Origin: Mesorhizobium_K quangtriensis
GTDB taxonomy: Bacteria > Pseudomonadota > Alphaproteobacteria > Rhizobiales > Rhizobiaceae
Direction of reading: 5' to 3'
DNA length: 64,000 nucleotides
Assembly (NCBI RefSeq): GCF_040081925.1
Contig: NZ_JBEBMF010000002.1
Coordinates: 992,001 to 1,056,000, forward strand
The notes under the pieces were generated by a model. It did no database searches, was not told the DNA's origin, and was given only the letters and a program-made list of their open reading frames with translations. Positions within the stretch are counted from its first letter, which is position 1, and the number at the start of each line of letters is the position of its first letter. Made by a program: the position numbers and the translations under genes. Positions 24,126 through 33,391 of this stretch are shown piece after piece.

Positions 24126-25439
24126 TCAAAGCCGCTTGCGATAGATCGTGTCGAGCCAGACGGCGACGACGAGAACGCCGCCCACCACGATGCTCTGCAA
24201 CGGTGCGTCTATGCCGAGCAACACCATGCCCGATTGCAGCGACTGCATGAGCAGCGCACCGAGCATAGCCCCGACGACCGTGCCCGCGCCGCCGGCAAGC
24301 GACGTGCCGCCGATGACGGCAGCCGCGATGACGAGAAGCTCGTCAAGCGTGCCTAGCGCGTTCGTTGCCGCGTTGAGGCGCGCAGTGCCGATGCATGCAG
24401 CCAGCGCCGCGAGGATGCCCATCACGATGAAGATCTTCATGATGGTCCAGCGCGTGTTGATACCTGCCAGGTCTGCTGCTTCGGGGTTGCCTCCGATCGC
24501 AAAGACGTAGCGCCCGAAGCGGGTGCGTTTCGTGATGAACGTCATGATGACGCCGGTGGCGATCGCCATCAGAACGGGAATGGCAATGCCGTGCCCGATG
24601 AACAGGCCGCCTTCCGGGATCGTGATGCCGTTCTGCTGGGCGTAGCGGTTCACGATGCCGACCGGCCACGGATAGGAGTTCATGACCCAAACTGCTCCCA
24701 GGATCGCGCCGCAAGCTACCAATCCGAGAAACGTCTCGGCCCACACGGGCCGCTGCGGGAAATGGAAGCGCTGGCGCTGGCGGCGGGCGTTGAGCATCGA
24801 GAACACGAGCGCCACGCAGGCGAAGACGCCCACGACCCAGCTCCATGTCGTTCCGATCGCACCCTCCGGCCCGCCGCCCATCAGGCGGAACGTGGCGTCC
24901 ATAGGCGCGACGGTCTGTCCGCTGGTGACCCACCAAGCGGCGCCGCGCCAGACCAAGAGCCCGCCCAGCGTAACGATGAAGGCCGGAATGGCGAGATAGG
25001 CGATCAGGAAGCCCTGAAATGCGCCGACGGCTATACCGAGCGCGAGCGCAACTGCAACGGCAATGATCCAGATATAGGGATCGCCGAGCGGGAAACCGAA
25101 CATCTGCGGCAGGATCTGTACCTGCGTCACGCCGACGATCATGCCGATGAAGCCCTGCACCGAACCGACTGAAAGATCGATGTTGCGCGTGACGATGACG
25201 AGCACCATGCCGGTCGCCATGATGGCGACGGACGAACTCTGGACCGACAGGTTCCAGAGGTTGCGCGGCGTCAGGAAGAGCCCGCCCGACGCGATGTTCA
25301 GGCCGATCCAGATGATCAACAGCGCTCCGACCATGCCCAGCATGCGGGTGTCGAGTTCCGTGGCCTGCAGGAAGCGGCCGATCAGCCCGAGTTCGGACGC
25401 TCTGGCGCGATCCGGCTGCGCAGTGGTGGTATCGGTCAT
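24126..25439 (-). CDS. xylH: Xylose-type sugar ABC transporter permease
   Basis: 437 aa, larger than a typical RbsC because of an insertion with an extra hydrophilic stretch (ARRQRQRFHFPQRPVWAET), as in XylH. About ten hydrophobic helices are visible. The BPD_transp_2 core includes RNIDLSVGSVQGFIGM, FVFAIGGNPEAADLAGIN and VGAMLGALLMQSLQSGM. ATG 25439 was taken over an in-frame upstream start as it follows GGGGAGACGACC. Separated from the binding-protein gene by 163 bp holding a stable hairpin. Confidence 0.9.
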   Translation of the reverse strand: MTDTTTAQPDRARASELGLIGRFLQATELDTRMLGMVGALLIIWIGLNIASGGLFLTPRNLWNLSVQSSSVAIMATGMVLVIVTRNIDLSVGSVQGFIGMIVGVTQVQILPQMFGFPLGDPYIWIIAVAVALALGIAVGAFQGFLIAYLAIPAFIVTLGGLLVWRGAAWWVTSGQTVAPMDATFRLMGGGPEGAIGTTWSWVVGVFACVALVFSMLNARRQRQRFHFPQRPVWAETFLGLVACGAILGAVWVMNSYPWPVGIVNRYAQQNGITIPEGGLFIGHGIAIPVLMAIATGVIMTFITKRTRFGRYVFAIGGNPEAADLAGINTRWTIMKIFIVMGILAALAACIGTARLNAATNALGTLDELLVIAAAVIGGTSLAGGAGTVVGAMLGALLMQSLQSGMVLLGIDAPLQSIVVGGVLVVAVWLDTIYRKRL

Positions 25440-25551
25440 GGTCGTCTCCCCGCCATCAAGCGCGCCATCCGGGCGCAACCGTCAGGGTATTGGACGTTAG
25501 CCGGTTTGGCCGGCCGTTTGAAGTAAGGGGTTTTCGTCCCCTCTTGGTGAA

Positions 25552-25579
25552 ACGCCGCGGCTCTTGCGAGCCGCGGCGT
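25552..25579 (-). terminator. Intercistronic hairpin between xylF and xylH
   Basis: Perfect 12-bp arms ACGCCGCGGCTC (25552-25563) and GAGCCGCGGCGT (25568-25579) with the loop TTGC on the plus strand, GCAA on the mRNA (a GNRA tetraloop). On the minus strand it starts 23 bp after the xylF stop and is followed by only three T. It probably limits readthrough and protects the xylF mRNA end. Confidence 0.7.
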
Positions 25580-25602
25580 CAAAAGCTGAACCGTCCGAAG
25601 GA

Positions 25603-26643
25603 TCAGTTGCAGGCGGCGACCGAACCAGCGGCGACGCCAGCGCAGGCCTCGTCCTTGCTGATCCAACCGGCGTCGATGACGACGTTCAGGTTGTCCTTGG
25701 TGATGGCGACCGGGGTCAGAAACACCGACTTGGTGACGTTGCCACCTGGCGTCGTGAAGTCGACGACGCCGGCGATGTCGGTAAATTGCTTGCCATCGGC
25801 GAGTTCGGAAGCGATCGTGCCGGCGGACTTGCCGAGTTCACGCGCGTCCTTCCAGACGGAAACCGTCTGCGTGCCGAGTGCGATGCGGTTGAGCGCGGCC
25901 TTGTCGCCGTCCTGGCCGGAGACCGGAACCGTGCCGGCAAGACCCTGTGCCTCAAGCGCCGCGACAACGCCACCGGCGGTGCCGTCATTGGAAGCGACGA
26001 CGGCGTCTATCTTGTTGTCGTTCGCGGTCAGGATCTGCTCCATGTTGCGCTGCGCGTTGGCCGGCAGCCAGCCATCCGTATAGGCTTCCCCGACATTCTT
26101 GATCTTGCCGGCGTCCATGGCTTCCTTGAGCACCTCGACCTGTCCGGAGAACAGGAAGTCGGCGTTGGGATCAGCCGACGAACCCTTGATGAAGGCGTAG
26201 TTGCCCTCGGGCTTCATCTTGAACACGGCAGCGGCCTGCAGGCGACCGACTTCCTTGTTGTCGAAGGTCAGGTAGAAGACGTTGCTGTTCTCGATCAGGC
26301 GGTCGTAGCCGAGAACCGGAATACCCTCGTCGAGAGCCTTCTGGACGGCCGGGCCGATCGCGGAAGCGTCCTGCGACAGGATGATGAGCGCGTTGGCGCC
26401 CTGGCTGATAAGGCTCTCGACGTCGGTGAGCTGCTTCGTCGGTGACGACTGGGCGTCCGCCGAGATGTAGGTGTTGCCAGCGGCTTCGACCGCGGCCTTG
26501 ATGGCTGCCTCGTCGGTCTTCCAGCGCTCTTCCTGGAAATTCGACCAGGAAACGCCGATGACCTTGCCTGCGGCATGCGCAGCGCCGGACAGCACAAACG
26601 ACATGGCGACACCCGCCAGAATGGCGGTGGTAAACTTTTTCAT
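25603..26643 (-). CDS. xylF: D-xylose-type periplasmic binding protein
   Basis: 346 aa. Signal peptide 1-24 (cleavage near GAAHAAG). The mature protein follows XylF closely: GVSWSNFQEERWKTDEAAIKAA, DANPNADF-type segment ADPNADFLFSGQ, AYTDGWLPANAQRNMEQILT, VASNDGTAGGVVAAL, PVSGQDGDKAALNRIALGTQT. ATG 26643 follows GGGAGGA. First gene of the operon, divergent from a ROK-family repressor, with two inverted repeats in the shared control region. Final residues ACAGVAAGSVAAC carry two Cys. Confidence 0.92.
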   Translation of the reverse strand: MKKFTTAILAGVAMSFVLSGAAHAAGKVIGVSWSNFQEERWKTDEAAIKAAVEAAGNTYISADAQSSPTKQLTDVESLISQGANALIILSQDASAIGPAVQKALDEGIPVLGYDRLIENSNVFYLTFDNKEVGRLQAAAVFKMKPEGNYAFIKGSSADPNADFLFSGQVEVLKEAMDAGKIKNVGEAYTDGWLPANAQRNMEQILTANDNKIDAVVASNDGTAGGVVAALEAQGLAGTVPVSGQDGDKAALNRIALGTQTVSVWKDARELGKSAGTIASELADGKQFTDIAGVVDFTTPGGNVTKSVFLTPVAITKDNLNVVIDAGWISKDEACAGVAAGSVAACN

Positions 26644-26699
26644 GACAATCCTCCCTGCGCCCTCGGGCGCACAGTGACACTCAGTTTCAGCCCGAAGAC

Positions 26700-26739
26700 T
26701 TTTTTCGAGCCTCGAAAAAATAGTGGCGTATCGGCCACT
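26700..26739. promoter_or_regulatory. Two adjacent inverted repeats in the xylF/ROK control region
   Basis: TTTTTTCGA (26700-26708), 3 bases, TCGAAAAAA (26712-26720), then AGTGGC (26722-26727), 6 bases, GCCACT (26734-26739). An AT-flanked TCGA dyad is the shape of ROK (NagC/Mlc/XylR) operators. The location 57 bp upstream of xylF fits repression by the adjacent ROK regulator. Confidence 0.55.
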
Positions 26740-26882
26740 TTCTGTCAATATCGATTCGGGAGGCGCCAGGCCAAGTTGGGGAACGGCGGAAGGAGCTTGG
26801 CAAACTGGCTCGATGTCTGCTTTGCCGGGAATAGTTCGGCGGCCCAGGCGATCATCGGGCGAGCCGGGAGGAGTACAGGCAA

Positions 26883-28124
26883 ATGACGGCTGGAATACGC
26901 CATGACGATCTGCGGCGTCGCAATCGCGGGCTTGTGATCGCGGCCGTGCGACGCGCCGGCCAGCCGTCGCGCACCGAAATTGCCTCTACTACCAGGCTTA
27001 GCCATTCCACCATATCTGCCATTTCAGCCGATCTGATCGACGAAGGAATCCTGGCGGAGGCAAAGGCCGGCGAACATGCCAACGCCCGCCGCGGCAGGCC
27101 GCAGGTGGGCCTGTCGCTCAATCCCGAAGCCGCGACGGTCATCGTCGCCGTGCTGTCGCTGAACGAGCTGTCAGCGGCGACGATCAATTATTCGGGAGGT
27201 CTCATCGCCGAGGAAAGCCGCACGCTGGCGACGGCGACGATCTCGCGCGACGACCTGATTGCCGAACTGGTGGCGATGCTTTGCCGGCTGACGGCCGGGA
27301 TGGAGGGACGCGCCCGCCCCCTGCGCATCGTGCTCGCCATACAGGGCATCACCGACGCAGACGCGCGCACCATGCTCTGGTCACCGATAACGCCTCACAA
27401 GGATGTACCCTTCGCCGAGATACTGGAGCGCAAGCTCGGCATACCGACGACAGTCGAGAACGACTGCAACATGATGGCGGTGGCGCTTCGCTGGCGCGAT
27501 CCGGCGCGCTACCGCGCCGATTTCATCGCCATCCTGCTGTCGCACGGTATCGGCATGGGGTTGGTGCTGAAAGGAAACCTTTTCACCGGAACGCGATCTT
27601 CCGGAGGCGAGTTCGGTCACGTTATCCACCGTCCGGACGGGGCGCTCTGCCGTTGCGGCCGCCGCGGGTGCATCGAAGCCTATGCTGGCGACTACGCGAT
27701 CTGGCGCAACGCGCAGGGCAAGAGCGAACTCTCGACACCGGAAGACGGCGTACAGCCCGAGGACATGAAGCAACTGGCCGAGCGGGCACGCGCGGCCGAG
27801 GGGCCGGAACGCGAAGCCTATCGCAAGGCAGGCACGGCGATCGGCTACGGCATCGGCAGCCTGTTCGCGCTGATCGACCCGGCTCCGATCGCCTTCGTCG
27901 GCGCTGGTGCTGCGGCCTTCGACCTGCTGGAGCCGGCAATCCGCGCAGCGATCGCCGAAACGGCAGGGGGCCAGCACTCGGACGCGATCGCGTTCGACAC
28001 GATCCCGGACGAGTTGCCGCTGATCAGGCAGGGCTGCGCCATGCGCGCGCTGACCTATGTCGACCAGGAGATCTTTGCCGATGGCTATCCCGCGTCCCCG
28101 CTTCTGCAAGCGGACATCGCATAG
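26883..28124 (+). CDS. ROK-family transcriptional repressor (XylR-like)
   Basis: 413 aa. An N-terminal winged helix-turn-helix (about 10-65, RRNRGLVIAAVRRAGQPSRTEIASTTRLSHSTISAISADL) is joined to a ROK sugar-kinase-like domain with VENDCNMMA, LSHGIGMGLVL, GEFGHVIHRPDG and the zinc motif CRCGRRGCIE. It lacks the phosphate-loop character of true kinases, as usual for regulators. Placed divergently from xylFGH, it most likely represses that operon and is released by xylose. GGAGGAG lies about 10 bases before the ATG. Confidence 0.9.
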   Translation: MTAGIRHDDLRRRNRGLVIAAVRRAGQPSRTEIASTTRLSHSTISAISADLIDEGILAEAKAGEHANARRGRPQVGLSLNPEAATVIVAVLSLNELSAATINYSGGLIAEESRTLATATISRDDLIAELVAMLCRLTAGMEGRARPLRIVLAIQGITDADARTMLWSPITPHKDVPFAEILERKLGIPTTVENDCNMMAVALRWRDPARYRADFIAILLSHGIGMGLVLKGNLFTGTRSSGGEFGHVIHRPDGALCRCGRRGCIEAYAGDYAIWRNAQGKSELSTPEDGVQPEDMKQLAERARAAEGPEREAYRKAGTAIGYGIGSLFALIDPAPIAFVGAGAAAFDLLEPAIRAAIAETAGGQHSDAIAFDTIPDELPLIRQGCAMRALTYVDQEIFADGYPASPLLQADIA

Positions 28125-28138
28125 GCAGGACCTTACGA

Positions 28139-28828
28139 TCAGTCCTCGCGGATCGCGTAACCCGCGCCGCGGATCGTGCGGATCACGTCGGGCATGCGGC
28201 CGGTGTTGACGGCCTTGCGCAGGCGGCCGACGTGCACGTCCACGGTGCGCTCGTCGATATAGATCGTCTCGCCCCAGACATTGTCGAGCAATTGGCTGCG
28301 CGAGAAGACACGGCCGGGATGGCGCATCATGAATTCGAGCAGGCGGAACTCGGTCGGGCCGAGCCGGATCTCATTCTTCTTGCGATAGACGCGGTGCGCC
28401 TCACGATCGAGCATGATGTCGCCGACCTTGAGGACGGACGAGAGCACTTCCGGCTTGGCGCGGCGCAGCAGCGCCCGCACGCGCGCCATGAATTCGGGCG
28501 TCGAGAAAGGCTTGACCAGATAGTCATCCGCGCCGGTGGAAAGGCCGCGCACGCGGTCGCTCTCCTCGCCGCGCGCGGTCAGCATGATGACCGGCAGGCG
28601 CTGCGTTTCGGGACGCATACGCAGCCTACGGCAAAGTTCGATTCCGGAAATGCCGGGGATCATCCAGTCGAGCACGAGGAGGTCGGGCACATGTTCCTGC
28701 AACCTGACCTCGGCCTCGTCGCCGCGCGTAACGATCTCGACCTGATAGCCTTCGGCTTCGAGGTTGTAGCGCAGGAGCACGCCGAGCGGCTCCTCGTCTT
28801 CCACCACCATGATCTTCGGCGCAATCAT
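28139..28828 (-). CDS. phoB: Phosphate regulon response regulator PhoB
   Basis: 229 aa: receiver (IMVVEDEEPLGVLLRYNLEAEGY, LLVLDWMIPGISGIEL, DDYLVKPFSTPEF) and winged helix (LGPTEFRLLEFMMRHPGRVFSR, YIDERTVDVHVGRLRKAVN, RGAGYAI). The DERTVDVHVGRLRKAL recognition helix is diagnostic for PhoB, which binds PHO boxes when phosphate is limiting. ATG 28828 gives the normal length. It ends the pst-pho operon, 25 bp after phoU. The usual cognate kinase gene phoR is not in the window. Confidence 0.95.
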   Translation of the reverse strand: MIAPKIMVVEDEEPLGVLLRYNLEAEGYQVEIVTRGDEAEVRLQEHVPDLLVLDWMIPGISGIELCRRLRMRPETQRLPVIMLTARGEESDRVRGLSTGADDYLVKPFSTPEFMARVRALLRRAKPEVLSSVLKVGDIMLDREAHRVYRKKNEIRLGPTEFRLLEFMMRHPGRVFSRSQLLDNVWGETIYIDERTVDVHVGRLRKAVNTGRMPDVIRTIRGAGYAIRED

Positions 28829-28853
28829 CCGTCGATCTCCTGCCGTCCGGGCC

Positions 28854-29561
28854 TTATTCCGCCAGAGCCGAGAGCTGCGTCTCGTCAATCTTAGGGCGAT
28901 TGACCGGCAACTGTTCGCCCGTCACCACATAGTATGCATTTTCGGCGATGTTCGTCACATGGTCGCCGATCCGCTCCAGATTCTTGGCGCAGAACAGCAG
29001 ATGTGTGCACGCCGTGATGTTGCGCGGGTCTTCCATCATGTAGGTCAGCAACTCGCGGAAGACCGCCGTGTATTTCACGTCGACCTTCTCGTCGTCGGCG
29101 CGTAGCGCGCGCAGGCCTTCCGCGTCGCGGTCGGCATAACGATCTATGACGCGGCGAACCTGATCCAGCACCAGTTGCGACATGTCCTCGATGCCATAGG
29201 CGAGGTTGCGCGGCGTCGCGCCATGGCCGACGGCACTGACCCGCTTGGCAACGTTTTTGGCGAGATCGCCAATCCGTTCGAGGTCGCCGGCCATGCGGAT
29301 GGCGCCGACCACTGCGCGCAAATCCTGCGCCATGGGCTGGCGCTTCGCGATCAACGCGATCGAGCGGTCGTCGAGCTCACGCTGGCGGGCGTCCATGATG
29401 ACGTCGTCGGAGATAACGCGCTGCGCCAGCGCATTGTCGGAAGCCAAAAGCGCGCGGATCGCATCGCCGACCATCGAGCCAGCGAGGTCGCTCATATCGC
29501 GAACCAGCCGCTGGATGTGGTCGAGTTCCTCGTCGAAGGAGGTAACGGTGTGTTCGCCCAT
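28854..29561 (-). CDS. phoU: Phosphate signalling protein PhoU
   Basis: 235 aa all-helical protein with two PhoU repeats. Metal-binding-type motifs E-R-I-G-D occur in each (AGDLERIGDLAKNVAKR; AKNLERIGDHVTNIAENAYYVV). It couples the Pst transporter to PhoR/PhoB and restrains phosphate uptake. Lies between pstB and phoB on the same strand, the standard order. Confidence 0.96.
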   Translation of the reverse strand: MGEHTVTSFDEELDHIQRLVRDMSDLAGSMVGDAIRALLASDNALAQRVISDDVIMDARQRELDDRSIALIAKRQPMAQDLRAVVGAIRMAGDLERIGDLAKNVAKRVSAVGHGATPRNLAYGIEDMSQLVLDQVRRVIDRYADRDAEGLRALRADDEKVDVKYTAVFRELLTYMMEDPRNITACTHLLFCAKNLERIGDHVTNIAENAYYVVTGEQLPVNRPKIDETQLSALAE

Positions 29562-29607
29562 GGGAGGAGCCTTTCGGGTTCCGGGTGTTCTGCGACGACG
29601 GTTCGGC

Positions 29608-30483
29608 TCAGCCGAAGCGGCCGGTGATGTAGTCCTGGGTGCGCTTCTCGTTCGGGCTGGTGAAGATCAGGTCGGTCGGGCCTTCCTCGACCAGCACGCC
29701 GAGATGGAAGAACGCGGTACGCTGCGAAACGCGCGCGGCCTGCTGCATGGAGTGCGTCACGATCACGATCGTGTAGTTCTCCCTGAGCTCGTCGATCAGT
29801 TCCTCGACCTTGGCCGTGGCGATCGGGTCGAGGGCCGAGCAAGGCTCGTCCATCAGGATCACTTCCGGCGACACCGCGATGGTGCGCGCGATGCACAGCC
29901 GCTGCTGCTGGCCGCCGGAAAGGCCGGTGCCGACTTCGTGCAGGCGATCCTTCACTTCCTCGAACAGCGACGCCTTCTTGAGGCTGGTCACCACGATCTC
30001 CTCGAGATCGGTCTTGTTGCGCGCCAGGCCGTGGATGCGCGGGCCATAGGCGACGTTCTCGAAGATCGTCTTCGGGAACGGGTTCGGCTTCTGGAAAACC
30101 ATCCCGATGCGGGCGCGCAGTTCCACCACGTCGAGTTTCGGATCGTAGAGGTCGTTGCCGTCGAGGGAAATCTTGCCTTCGATGCGTGCGCCTTCGATCG
30201 TGTCGTTCATGCGGTTGATGCAGCGCAGGAAGGTCGACTTTCCGCAGCCCGACGGGCCGATGAACGCGGTTACCGCCTTTTCGGGAATGTCGATCGAGAC
30301 ATTGAAGAGCGCCTGCTTGGGTCCGTAGAAGACGCGCACGTCTTCCGCTTTCACGCGGACCGGGCGCGGATGCGCATCCGGCGTACGGACGGTGGAGAAG
30401 GCTCCGGACTGCGCCGGCTGCATGCGCGCCACTGCGGCCTCGACTTCGGTTGCGGTCATCGCTGTCATTGTCGGGTTCTCCAT
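29608..30483 (-). CDS. pstB: Phosphate ABC transporter ATPase PstB
   Basis: 291 aa. Walker A GPSGCGKSTFLRCINRMND, Q-loop FQKPNPFPKTIFENVAYGPRIHG, signature LSGGQQQRLCIARTIA, Walker B VILMDEPCSALDPIAT and H-loop THSMQQAARVSQRTAFF all match PstB. The N terminus carries about 35 extra residues before KAEDVRVFYG, common in rhizobial homologues; internal ATGs exist at codons 6 and 9. AGGA precedes the chosen ATG. 4 bp downstream of pstA. Confidence 0.96.
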   Translation of the reverse strand: MENPTMTAMTATEVEAAVARMQPAQSGAFSTVRTPDAHPRPVRVKAEDVRVFYGPKQALFNVSIDIPEKAVTAFIGPSGCGKSTFLRCINRMNDTIEGARIEGKISLDGNDLYDPKLDVVELRARIGMVFQKPNPFPKTIFENVAYGPRIHGLARNKTDLEEIVVTSLKKASLFEEVKDRLHEVGTGLSGGQQQRLCIARTIAVSPEVILMDEPCSALDPIATAKVEELIDELRENYTIVIVTHSMQQAARVSQRTAFFHLGVLVEEGPTDLIFTSPNEKRTQDYITGRFG

Positions 30484-30487
30484 GGTC

Positions 30488-31873
30488 CTACTGCCGCCGC
30501 TCGAAGCGCGAGCGCAGGTAGATCGCAGCCGCGTTCAGGATGAGCATGACGGCCAGAAGGATGATGATGGCCGCGGCGGTGCGCGGCTCGAAGAAGTTGC
30601 GGTTCTCGTTGCCTTCCCAGAGGAAGATCTGAACCGGCAACGCGGTCGACTGGTCGAGCGGCGTGGCCGGTAGGGTGGCGACAAAGGCGTTCATGCCGAT
30701 CAGCAGCAGCGGCGCGGTCTCGCCGATGGCCTGCGCCACGCCGATGATGGTGGCGGTCATGATGCCCGGATAGGTGATTGGCAGGACGTGATGAAACACC
30801 ATCTGCGTCTTCGATGCGCCAAGGCCGAGTGCGGCCTGCCGGATCGACGGCGACACCGCCTTGAGCGCATTGCGCGTGGCGATGATGATCGTGGGCAGCG
30901 TCATCAGGACCAGCACCAGACCGCCGACAACCGGAGCAGACAGCGGCATACGGAAATAACCGATGAAGACCGCCGCTCCGAGCAGACCGAACACGATCGA
31001 AGGCACCGCAGCGAGATTGTTGATGTTGACCTCGATCAGGTCGGTGAGCTTGTTCTTCGGCGCGAATTCCTCGAGGTAGATCGCAGCGGCGACACCGATC
31101 GGCACCGCGAGGATAATCACGATCAGCATCATGTAGAGCGAACCGATGAAGGCGCCAAGCAGACCGGCCTCGGCCGGAGCGGCGCGCGAGTCCGCGTTGG
31201 TGAACAACACGTAGGAGAAGATCATGCGCACTGTGCCGTCCGCATAGAGCGTGTCGGCCAGAGCGCGCGCGCCGGGCGAAAGCTGCTGGCGGTCGTCCGC
31301 GAGCGAGCGGTCGATGTTGCCCTTTAGCCAGTTGTCGACATTGGCCGAAAGCAGTAGCTCGACTTCGACCGTCTGGCCGAACAAGCCCGGATCCCTGACG
31401 AACATGTCACGCAGCACGAAGCGCTGGTTGGGCGACACGAAGGCCTGCACGTCCTTCGCGGTGAATTCGACATTGGGCGCGGCCTCGCGCACCGCGTTCT
31501 CGATGACGCGATTCCAGTTGACCATCGTCACGGCGCGCTCCCAGTCGAGCGTGGCGCGGCGGAACTCAGCTTCGGACTGGCCCGGCTGCTGCACGGGCTT
31601 GGGATCGACCTTGATGAGGGCAGGATCGAAGGTGACCTTCAGGTTGGCCGCTGGCTGCCAGAAGGCTGGAATGCCTTGGATCAGGATCGAGCCGAAAAGG
31701 AAGATGACGAAACCGACGGCAAGCGCCACGGCGCCTGCGCCGTAGGCGCGAAAGCGCATTTCGGCGGCGCGGCGGCGGCGCAGTCCCTTCTGGATGCGGG
31801 CGAGCCGGTCCTGGTTGCTTTCCACGCCGGGTGTGCGGCCGGGTATCATCGAGGCTGTATCCACGTTTGCCAT
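30488..31873 (-). CDS. pstA: Phosphate ABC transporter permease PstA
   Basis: 461 aa, longer than the enteric protein because of a periplasmic insertion of about 150 residues between the first two spans (from ADLKVTF-type segment near residue 80 to about 230), as in other rhizobia. The permease core is clear: GSLYMMLIVIILAVPIGVAAAIYLEEFAP, VPSIVFGLLGAAVFI and the EAA-type loop ALGLGASKTQMVFHHVLPITYPGIMTATIIGVAQAIGETAPL. Two bases separate it from pstC. Confidence 0.95.
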   Translation of the reverse strand: MANVDTASMIPGRTPGVESNQDRLARIQKGLRRRRAAEMRFRAYGAGAVALAVGFVIFLFGSILIQGIPAFWQPAANLKVTFDPALIKVDPKPVQQPGQSEAEFRRATLDWERAVTMVNWNRVIENAVREAAPNVEFTAKDVQAFVSPNQRFVLRDMFVRDPGLFGQTVEVELLLSANVDNWLKGNIDRSLADDRQQLSPGARALADTLYADGTVRMIFSYVLFTNADSRAAPAEAGLLGAFIGSLYMMLIVIILAVPIGVAAAIYLEEFAPKNKLTDLIEVNINNLAAVPSIVFGLLGAAVFIGYFRMPLSAPVVGGLVLVLMTLPTIIIATRNALKAVSPSIRQAALGLGASKTQMVFHHVLPITYPGIMTATIIGVAQAIGETAPLLLIGMNAFVATLPATPLDQSTALPVQIFLWEGNENRNFFEPRTAAAIIILLAVMLILNAAAIYLRSRFERRQ

Positions 31874-31875
31874 GG

Positions 31876-33249
31876 CTATTCGTACTGCTCCCGATACTTG
31901 CGGACGACGTAGAGGGCGATGACGTTGAGGATCAGCGTCATGACGAAGAGCGTCAGGCCAAGTGCGAAGGCGACCAGTGCCTGCGGGCTGGCAAAGTTGG
32001 TGTCGCCGGTGAGCTGGTTGACGATCGAGACGGTGACCGTCGAGATGGCGTCAAAGGGGTTGAAGCGCAGGACAGGCGCGTTACCGGCCGCGAGCACCAC
32101 GATCATGGTCTCGCCGAACGCCTTGCTGATCGCCAACATGAAGGCACCGACGATGCCGGGAAGCGCTGCCGGGAGCACGACCTTGCGGATCGTCTCGGAT
32201 TTGGTTGCGCCGATGCCGAGCGAGCCGTCACGCATGGCGCGCGGCACCTGGGTGATGATGTCGTCGGAGAGAGACGAGACGAAGGGGACGATCATCAGGC
32301 CCATGGCGATGCCGGCCGTCAGCGCACTGGTGGCGCGAATCTGGATGCCGACGAGGGCGCCGAGGTCGCTGAGCAGCGGCCCGAGCGTGATCAGCGCGAA
32401 GACGCCGTAGATGACCGACGGGATGCCGGCGAGAATCTCGATGATGGGCTTGGCAACGGCGCGGACGCGCGGATCGGCATACTCGGCCATGTAGATCGCC
32501 GACAGCAGGCCGACCGGGATGGCCACCGCCATGGCGATGGCGCTGACCATGATCGTGCCCCAGAGCAGCGGCAGCAGACCGTATTGTCCACCTGCCTCGC
32601 CCGTTGTGGTGAAGCCGGGGTTCCAGACTGTCCCGAAGAAGAAGTCGATCGGGCTGACAAATGTAAAGAAGCGCAGCGCCTCGGACAGGAGCGAGGCGAC
32701 GATGCCGACCGTAGTGAGGATGGCCACGCCGGAACAGGCGATGAGAAGGATGCGCACCGCACCCTCGAACTCATTGCGGGCCCTCAGCCTCGGCGCGATG
32801 CGGCGGGCCATAAACAGGAGACCAAGCAGGCCAAGCAGCGCGGCGGCGACCATCATCGCCCAGAAACTCGTGATGCGGAAGGAACGCAGGGCCTCGCCGG
32901 CGGCAAGCTCGTATGGCTGCACGTCGCCGACAACGCCGAAGCCGCTGGCGATCTGCTCGACGCGGCGCATCGTATCGCGTAGCGCGGCTGGGTCACCGGC
33001 AACGAGCTCCGGCGGGAGGAAGGACTGTGCGTGGCTGAGCGCAATGCTGTCGGAGAAGAGCGCCCAGGCGAGCAGCACCACGACGGCCGGGATCGCGCAC
33101 CACAGCGCAACCATCAGCCCGTGGTAGTTGGGGCGCGAGTGCATCGTGCGCTGCGCCGTCGCGGCGACGGCACGCCCCCGCGTCAGGCCAACCTGATAGC
33201 CCACCGACAACAGGGCGAGCAGAAACAGGACGACGACAAGACTGTTCAC
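31876..33249 (-). CDS. pstC: Phosphate ABC transporter permease PstC
   Basis: About 457 aa. Several N-terminal spans and a large loop precede the core GTIMVSAIAMAVAIPVGLLSAIYMAEYADPRVR, IPSVIYGVFALITLGP and the EAA-type loop GIGATKSETIRKVVLPAALPGIVGAFMLAISKAFGETMIV. I place the start at GTG 33249: it follows GGAG at 9 bases and begins directly in a hydrophobic segment (VNSLVVVLFLLALLSVGY). An in-frame ATG at 33300 adds 17 residues but lacks a ribosome-binding site. Confidence 0.93.
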   Translation of the reverse strand: MNSLVVVLFLLALLSVGYQVGLTRGRAVAATAQRTMHSRPNYHGLMVALWCAIPAVVVLLAWALFSDSIALSHAQSFLPPELVAGDPAALRDTMRRVEQIASGFGVVGDVQPYELAAGEALRSFRITSFWAMMVAAALLGLLGLLFMARRIAPRLRARNEFEGAVRILLIACSGVAILTTVGIVASLLSEALRFFTFVSPIDFFFGTVWNPGFTTTGEAGGQYGLLPLLWGTIMVSAIAMAVAIPVGLLSAIYMAEYADPRVRAVAKPIIEILAGIPSVIYGVFALITLGPLLSDLGALVGIQIRATSALTAGIAMGLMIVPFVSSLSDDIITQVPRAMRDGSLGIGATKSETIRKVVLPAALPGIVGAFMLAISKAFGETMIVVLAAGNAPVLRFNPFDAISTVTVSIVNQLTGDTNFASPQALVAFALGLTLFVMTLILNVIALYVVRKYREQYE

Positions 33250-33354
33250 GGCAGCGACGCTCCGAACCGGGCGCAATGAAACCTGCGCGGCAATCCCCAT
33301 GCCGCAAGGCCGAGCCGGCTCCCCGACAAGCCGTGCTCAGCGAAACTCAAGAGG

Positions 33355-33381
33355 ATGGGGCAGCGCAGGACGCCGCCCCAT
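33355..33381 (-). terminator. Intercistronic hairpin after pstS
   Basis: 7-bp stem ATGGGGC (33355-33361) / GCCCCAT (33375-33381), beginning 10 bp after the pstS stop. No U tract. It probably sets the usual excess of binding protein over permease mRNA. Confidence 0.5.
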
Positions 33382-33391
33382 TCCATGTCGA

